NCBI RefSeq assembly: GCF_902859585.1 | Contig: NZ_CADIJM010000011.1 | Location: 92,026-156,025, forward strand | Source: Achromobacter animicus | Lineage (GTDB): Bacteria > Pseudomonadota > Gammaproteobacteria > Burkholderiales > Burkholderiaceae_B | DNA length: 64,000 nucleotides | Direction: 5' to 3' | Shown here: positions 60,648 through 64,000 of the stretch, piece after piece | Layout of the letters: each line of letters begins with the position of its first letter | Position numbering within the stretch: position 1 is the stretch's first letter | Translations under genes and position numbers: made by a program | The notes under the pieces: generated by a model | What the model saw: only the letters and a program-made list of their open reading frames with translations | Databases searched by the model: none | What the model was told of the DNA's origin: nothing

Positions 60648-62576
60648 ATGTTTGAATTCAAGAAAACCGGCCAGCAGCAGAAGCAGCGCTTTCGCCTGCG
60701 CGCCTGGGTGGGCGGCGCCTTCGCCCTGGTCTGCTTCGGCGTGCTGGTCGGCCGTTTCTGGTATCTGCAGGTCGACCGCTACGAAGGCTTGTCCGAACGC
60801 GCCGACCGCAACCGGATCGCGGTCGTGCCGATTCCGCCGCGGCGCGGCGAGATCCTGGACCGCAACGGCGAAGTCCTGGCCCGCAACTACCGCACCTACA
60901 CGCTCGAAGTCGTACCGGCCCACGCGGGCAACATGAACGAACTCTTCGAGCGCCTGACCGAAGTCGTCTACATCAGCCCGTCCGACCAGCGCCGCTTCAA
61001 GCGCCGCGCGGCCGAATCCAGCCGCTACGCCAGCCTGCAACTGCGCAACAACCTGAACGAAACCGAAGCCGCGTGGTTTGCCGCGCACGCCTTCCAGTTC
61101 CCCGGTGTCGAACTGCGCGCCCGCTGGGTGCGCGAGTACCCGCAGGGCGTGTCGGCCGCGCACGTGGTCGGCTACATTGGCCGCATCGCCGACAACGACA
61201 TCGAAGAGCTGGACCGTGCCGGGCAGCTCGGCAACTACCGCGGCACCGAGGTCATCGGCAAGAAGGGCATCGAAAAGACCTGGGAAGAGCAGCTGCACGG
61301 CCGCACGGGCCTCGAAGAAGTCGAGGTCACCGCCGGCGGCCGGCCCATGCGCACGCTGCGCCGCATCGATCCGGTGCCGGGCTCGGACATCATGCTGTCC
61401 ATCGACATGGGCCTGCAGAAGGTGGCCGAAGAGGCCTTCGAGGGCCAGCGCGGCGCCCTCGTCGCCATCGACCCGGACACGGGCGAGGTCCTGGCGTTCG
61501 TGTCGCAGCCGTCGTTCGACCCGAACCTGTTCGTGGATGGCATCGACGTCGACAACTGGCGCATGCTGAACGAATCGCCGGACCATCCGCTGATCAACCG
61601 TCCCCTGTACGGCACGTATCCCATCGGCTCCACCTACAAGCCTTTCGTGGCCCTGGCCGCGCTGGAACTGGGCAAACGCCGCGCGACCGACCGGGTTTCG
61701 GACCCGGGCTATTACGAATTCGGCGGACAGAAGTTCCGCAACGCTGGCGGCGCGGCCTACGGCATGACGGACATGCACAAGGCCATCGTCGTCTCCTCCG
61801 ACACCTATTTCTATTCGCTTGGCCCTGAAATCGGCGTGAACGCCCTGCACGATTTCACCAAGCAGTTCGGGTTCGGCCAGATCACCGGCATCGACCTGGA
61901 AGGCGAGAAGCGCGGCGTGCTGCCGTCCACCGACTGGAAGCGCTCGGCCTACAAGGACAAGGAGCGCCAGCGCTGGTACGCGGGCGAGACGATTTCCGTG
62001 GCGGTGGGTCAGGGCTACAACGCCTTTACGCTACTGCAACTGGCGCAGGGCACGTCCACGCTGGCCAACAACGGCCTGTACCGCCGCCCGCACCTGGTGC
62101 ATGCGGTGCGCGATTCGCGCTCGGGCGTGGCCAAGCCCACCGAGGCGCCGCCGGACTACCGCATCCCGCTCAAGCAGGCCAACGTGGACGTCATCAAGAA
62201 CGCCATGGCCGACGTGGTGCGCGCCGGCACGGCGCGGCGCGCGTTCGCCAACACGCCGTACCAGGCGGCCGGCAAGACTGGCACGGCGCAGGTGTTCAGT
62301 CTGCGTGGCGGCCACTACCGGGCCAGCGCGATCGACGAACGCCTGCGTGATCACGCGCTGTTCATGGGCTTCGCGCCGCTTGAGCAACCGCGCATCGCCG
62401 TGGCGCTGATCGTCGAAAACGCCGGCTGGGGCGCCAGCGTGGCGGCTCCGGTCGCGCGCAAGGTCTTCGATTACTGGCTGGCCAAGGATCGCCAGGACAA
62501 GATCGCGCGTCCCCAACCCGCCGACACCATGGCGACCGTCGATGACATCGCCTCCGACCTGGTGCGCCAACAATGA
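60648..62576 (+). CDS. mrdA: Penicillin-binding protein 2 (elongasome transpeptidase)
   Basis: A 642-residue class B PBP: short cytoplasmic tail and membrane anchor (WVGGAFALVCFGVLVGRFWYL), PBP dimerisation domain (PPRRGEILDRNGEVLARN), then the transpeptidase domain with Ser328 in GSTYKPF (S-x-x-K), SSDTYFYSLG (S-x-D) and Lys543 in AGKTGTAQVF. It cross-links lateral-wall peptidoglycan. Overlaps rodA by ATGA. Confidence 0.97.
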   Translation: MFEFKKTGQQQKQRFRLRAWVGGAFALVCFGVLVGRFWYLQVDRYEGLSERADRNRIAVVPIPPRRGEILDRNGEVLARNYRTYTLEVVPAHAGNMNELFERLTEVVYISPSDQRRFKRRAAESSRYASLQLRNNLNETEAAWFAAHAFQFPGVELRARWVREYPQGVSAAHVVGYIGRIADNDIEELDRAGQLGNYRGTEVIGKKGIEKTWEEQLHGRTGLEEVEVTAGGRPMRTLRRIDPVPGSDIMLSIDMGLQKVAEEAFEGQRGALVAIDPDTGEVLAFVSQPSFDPNLFVDGIDVDNWRMLNESPDHPLINRPLYGTYPIGSTYKPFVALAALELGKRRATDRVSDPGYYEFGGQKFRNAGGAAYGMTDMHKAIVVSSDTYFYSLGPEIGVNALHDFTKQFGFGQITGIDLEGEKRGVLPSTDWKRSAYKDKERQRWYAGETISVAVGQGYNAFTLLQLAQGTSTLANNGLYRRPHLVHAVRDSRSGVAKPTEAPPDYRIPLKQANVDVIKNAMADVVRAGTARRAFANTPYQAAGKTGTAQVFSLRGGHYRASAIDERLRDHALFMGFAPLEQPRIAVALIVENAGWGASVAAPVARKVFDYWLAKDRQDKIARPQPADTMATVDDIASDLVRQQ

Positions 62577-63709
62577 AACGTCTTGGCCTGATTCTGCTGC
62601 GCGTGTTCACGGCCTTCGACTGGCCGCTGCTCGCGATCCTGATGATGTTCGCGGCGCTGGGCCTGACGGTGATGCACTCGGCCGTCGGTGGCACGGATTG
62701 GCGCTTCGCGGAACAGTCGCGCAACTTCATCATCGCGTTCTTCGCGATGTGGACAATGGCGCTGATTCCGCCAAAGCTGCTGATGAAGCTGGCGTTGCCG
62801 TTCTATGTGGTGGGCGTGGTGCTGCTGCTGGGCGTCGAGTTCTTCGGCGAAACTAGCAAGGGCGCAACCCGCTGGTTGAACCTGGGCGTGACCCGCATCC
62901 AGCCGTCCGAGATGATGAAGATCGCGGTGCCGATGATGCTGGCCTGGTATTTCCAGCGCCACGAAGGCGCGGTCCGCGTGCGCGACTTCCTCGCCGCCGC
63001 CGCGATGCTGGCCGCACCATTTGGCCTGATCGTGCTGCAGCCCGACCTGGGCACGGCGCTGCTGGTCTTCGGCGCGGGCTTTTTCGTGATCTATTTCGCG
63101 GGACTGTCGTTCAAACTGCTGGTGCCGGTGATGCTGGCCGGCGTCATCGCCATTGGCACGCTGGTCTATTACGAAGACCAGCTCTGCGAGCCGGACGTGG
63201 ACTGGGTGGTGCTGCACGAATACCAGAAGCACCGGGTCTGCACGCTGCTCAATCCCAGCTCGGATCCGCTAGGCAAGGGCTTTCACACGATCCAGTCAAT
63301 GATCGCAGTGGGCTCGGGCGGCGTGTACGGCAAGGGCTACATGAAGGGAACGCAGACGCACCTGGACTTCATCCCGGAACGCACGACCGACTTCATCTTT
63401 GCCGTGTACGCAGAGGAATTCGGCCTGTACGGCGGTATTGCAATCCTGGTGCTGTACGGCCTGATGATGGCGCGCGGTTTGACGATCGCGTCGCGGGCCG
63501 CGTCGCAATTCGGTCGACTGCTGGCGGGCGCGCTGACGATGATGCTGTTCATCTACGTATTCGTGAACGTAGGCATGGTGACGGGGATCTTGCCCGTGGT
63601 GGGGGTGCCGTTGCCGTTCATGAGTTATGGGGGGACGGCGTTGTTCACGATGGGGATTGCGTTTGGGATCATGATGAGTATTAGTCGGCATCGGTCTGTG
63701 AAGACTTGA
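62573..63709 (+). CDS. rodA: Rod-shape determining SEDS glycosyltransferase RodA
   Basis: 378 residues, about ten membrane helices, with SEDS signatures (GATRWLNLGVTRIQPSEMMKIAVP, LIVLQPDLGTALLVF, ERTTDFIFAVYAEEFGLYGG, GVPLPFMSYGGTALFTMG). Asp in QPDLGT is the essential glycosyltransferase residue. Last gene of the shape operon; structured repeat copy B begins 52 bases after its stop. Confidence 0.96.
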   Translation: MKRLGLILLRVFTAFDWPLLAILMMFAALGLTVMHSAVGGTDWRFAEQSRNFIIAFFAMWTMALIPPKLLMKLALPFYVVGVVLLLGVEFFGETSKGATRWLNLGVTRIQPSEMMKIAVPMMLAWYFQRHEGAVRVRDFLAAAAMLAAPFGLIVLQPDLGTALLVFGAGFFVIYFAGLSFKLLVPVMLAGVIAIGTLVYYEDQLCEPDVDWVVLHEYQKHRVCTLLNPSSDPLGKGFHTIQSMIAVGSGGVYGKGYMKGTQTHLDFIPERTTDFIFAVYAEEFGLYGGIAILVLYGLMMARGLTIASRAASQFGRLLAGALTMMLFIYVFVNVGMVTGILPVVGVPLPFMSYGGTALFTMGIAFGIMMSISRHRSVKT

Positions 63710-63721
63710 TGTTGAATTGCT

Positions 63722-63787
63722 GATCTTGGTGCCGATGGGTTCTTCTTAGGTCGGTGATCTTGGCGCCCCGAAGTTCTTCGTAGGTCG
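63722..63787 (+). repeat. Degenerate 32-bp tandem duplication at head of repeat B
   Basis: 63722-63753 and 63756-63787 share GATCTTGG.GCC and TTCTTC.TAGGTCG in the same order. The second unit leads directly into repeat B. Confidence 0.65.
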
Positions 63788-63870
63788 CCCGACGCCGCGG
63801 TCACCGTGGGTGCGATCGCCCACGATTGCGGTCCGGAGCCTTCGCTCCGGACTTCCCCCTCGTCATCTTC
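63762..63870 (+). repeat. Structured dispersed repeat, copy B (3' arm missing)
   Basis: Near-identical by eye to copy A through 63859, including hairpins CGTGGGT/GCCCACG and GTCCGGAGC-cttc-GCTCCGGAC (63831-63852) and the 19 shared bases 63822-63840. A 15-base match to copy A's 5' arm is at 63796-63810, but its inverse partner is not found before the window end; copy B thus looks truncated. Confidence 0.75.
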
Positions 63871-63907
63871 GTCCAGGCCTTCGGCCTTCCCTCTCAAGAA
63901 ACTCCTC

Positions 63908-64000
63908 CTAAGCTGTTGATATTTCATTGGCTTTTTCTGGGGTGGCCAACGGTACCAAGCTGTAGCCCATGGTCTCTGCGCGCTTTGTCAGGTGGTGCAG
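63908..64000 (-). CDS. 3' end of an unidentified minus-strand gene
   Basis: The last 30 codons before a TAG stop read LHHLTKRAETMGYSLVPLAT, then PEKANEISTA, open through the window edge. The composition (K-R-A-E...G-Y-x-L-V-P) is plausible for the tail of a small regulator or transposase, but no family can be named. Convergent with rodA. Confidence 0.35.
   Translation of the reverse strand: MHHLTKRAETMGYSLVPLATPEKANEISTA

Noticed and set aside
63625-63927. Minus-strand 100-codon open frame over the rodA end and repeat B
   Set aside because: It covers the antisense of rodA and repeat sequence and shows no family likeness.

Overview
The window is a high-GC, densely coded chromosomal segment from a betaproteobacterium of the Alcaligenaceae type (Achromobacter or Bordetella-like). 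The genus call is an inference from gene content and order: Bug-type solute-binding protein, several CaiB-type CoA genes, LIV-type ABC transporters, and gatCAB divergent from mreBCD-mrdA-rodA. No rRNA, tRNA, CRISPR array or complete insertion sequence was seen.

Region by region. (1) 1-9714 holds two acyl-CoA catabolic blocks. The first is a 5'-truncated SDR, a CaiB-type CoA-transferase, a signal-less solute-binding-like protein and an enoyl-CoA hydratase. Then come an acyl-CoA synthetase and a Bug protein, and a LysR gene divergent from an acyl-CoA dehydrogenase plus a racemase-like CaiB homologue. (2) 9761-13940 is the Anbu cluster (cpATP-grasp, alpha-E, transglutaminase-like, Anbu peptidase). 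(3) 14253-27575 is mostly housekeeping: folate cyclo-ligase, lytic transglycosylase, CCA transferase, MidA-like methyltransferase, RhlE-type helicase, uracil-DNA glycosylase, TenA, DUF488, glycosyltransferase, HIT, GNAT and polyphosphate:AMP phosphotransferase. A candidate structured small RNA or attenuator precedes the glycosyltransferase. (4) 27658-29860 is a sulfide/persulfide module: MBL hydrolase divergent from a BigR-like ArsR gene and two YeeE/YedE membrane halves.

(5) 29924-39388 is a seven-gene minus-strand operon combining a LIV-type ABC transporter with two acid-CoA ligases, divergent from a Crp/Fnr regulator. (6) 39449-40499 is the ohrR-ohr peroxide pair. (7) 40500-41356 is a gene-free, palindrome-rich stretch with two copies of a structured repeat; a third lies after rodA at the far end. 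(8) 41357-46201 is a second LIV-type transporter with a permease-ATPase fusion. (9) 46571-53606 holds LysR, a monooxygenase-like protein, ArgO/ArgP, a copper chaperone, glutamate dehydrogenase, exonuclease III and PyrE. (10) 53686-54401 is a PIN toxin-antitoxin pair. (11) 54525-63709 is gatCAB divergent from mreBCD, mrdA and rodA.

The most unusual signal is the repeat family (copies at 40594-40775, 41180-41299 and 63762-63870). All three copies lie just 3' of a gene and point the same way relative to that gene. Two share core sequences but are flanked by unrelated, individually perfect inverted-repeat arms, so the fold appears conserved where the arm sequence is not.
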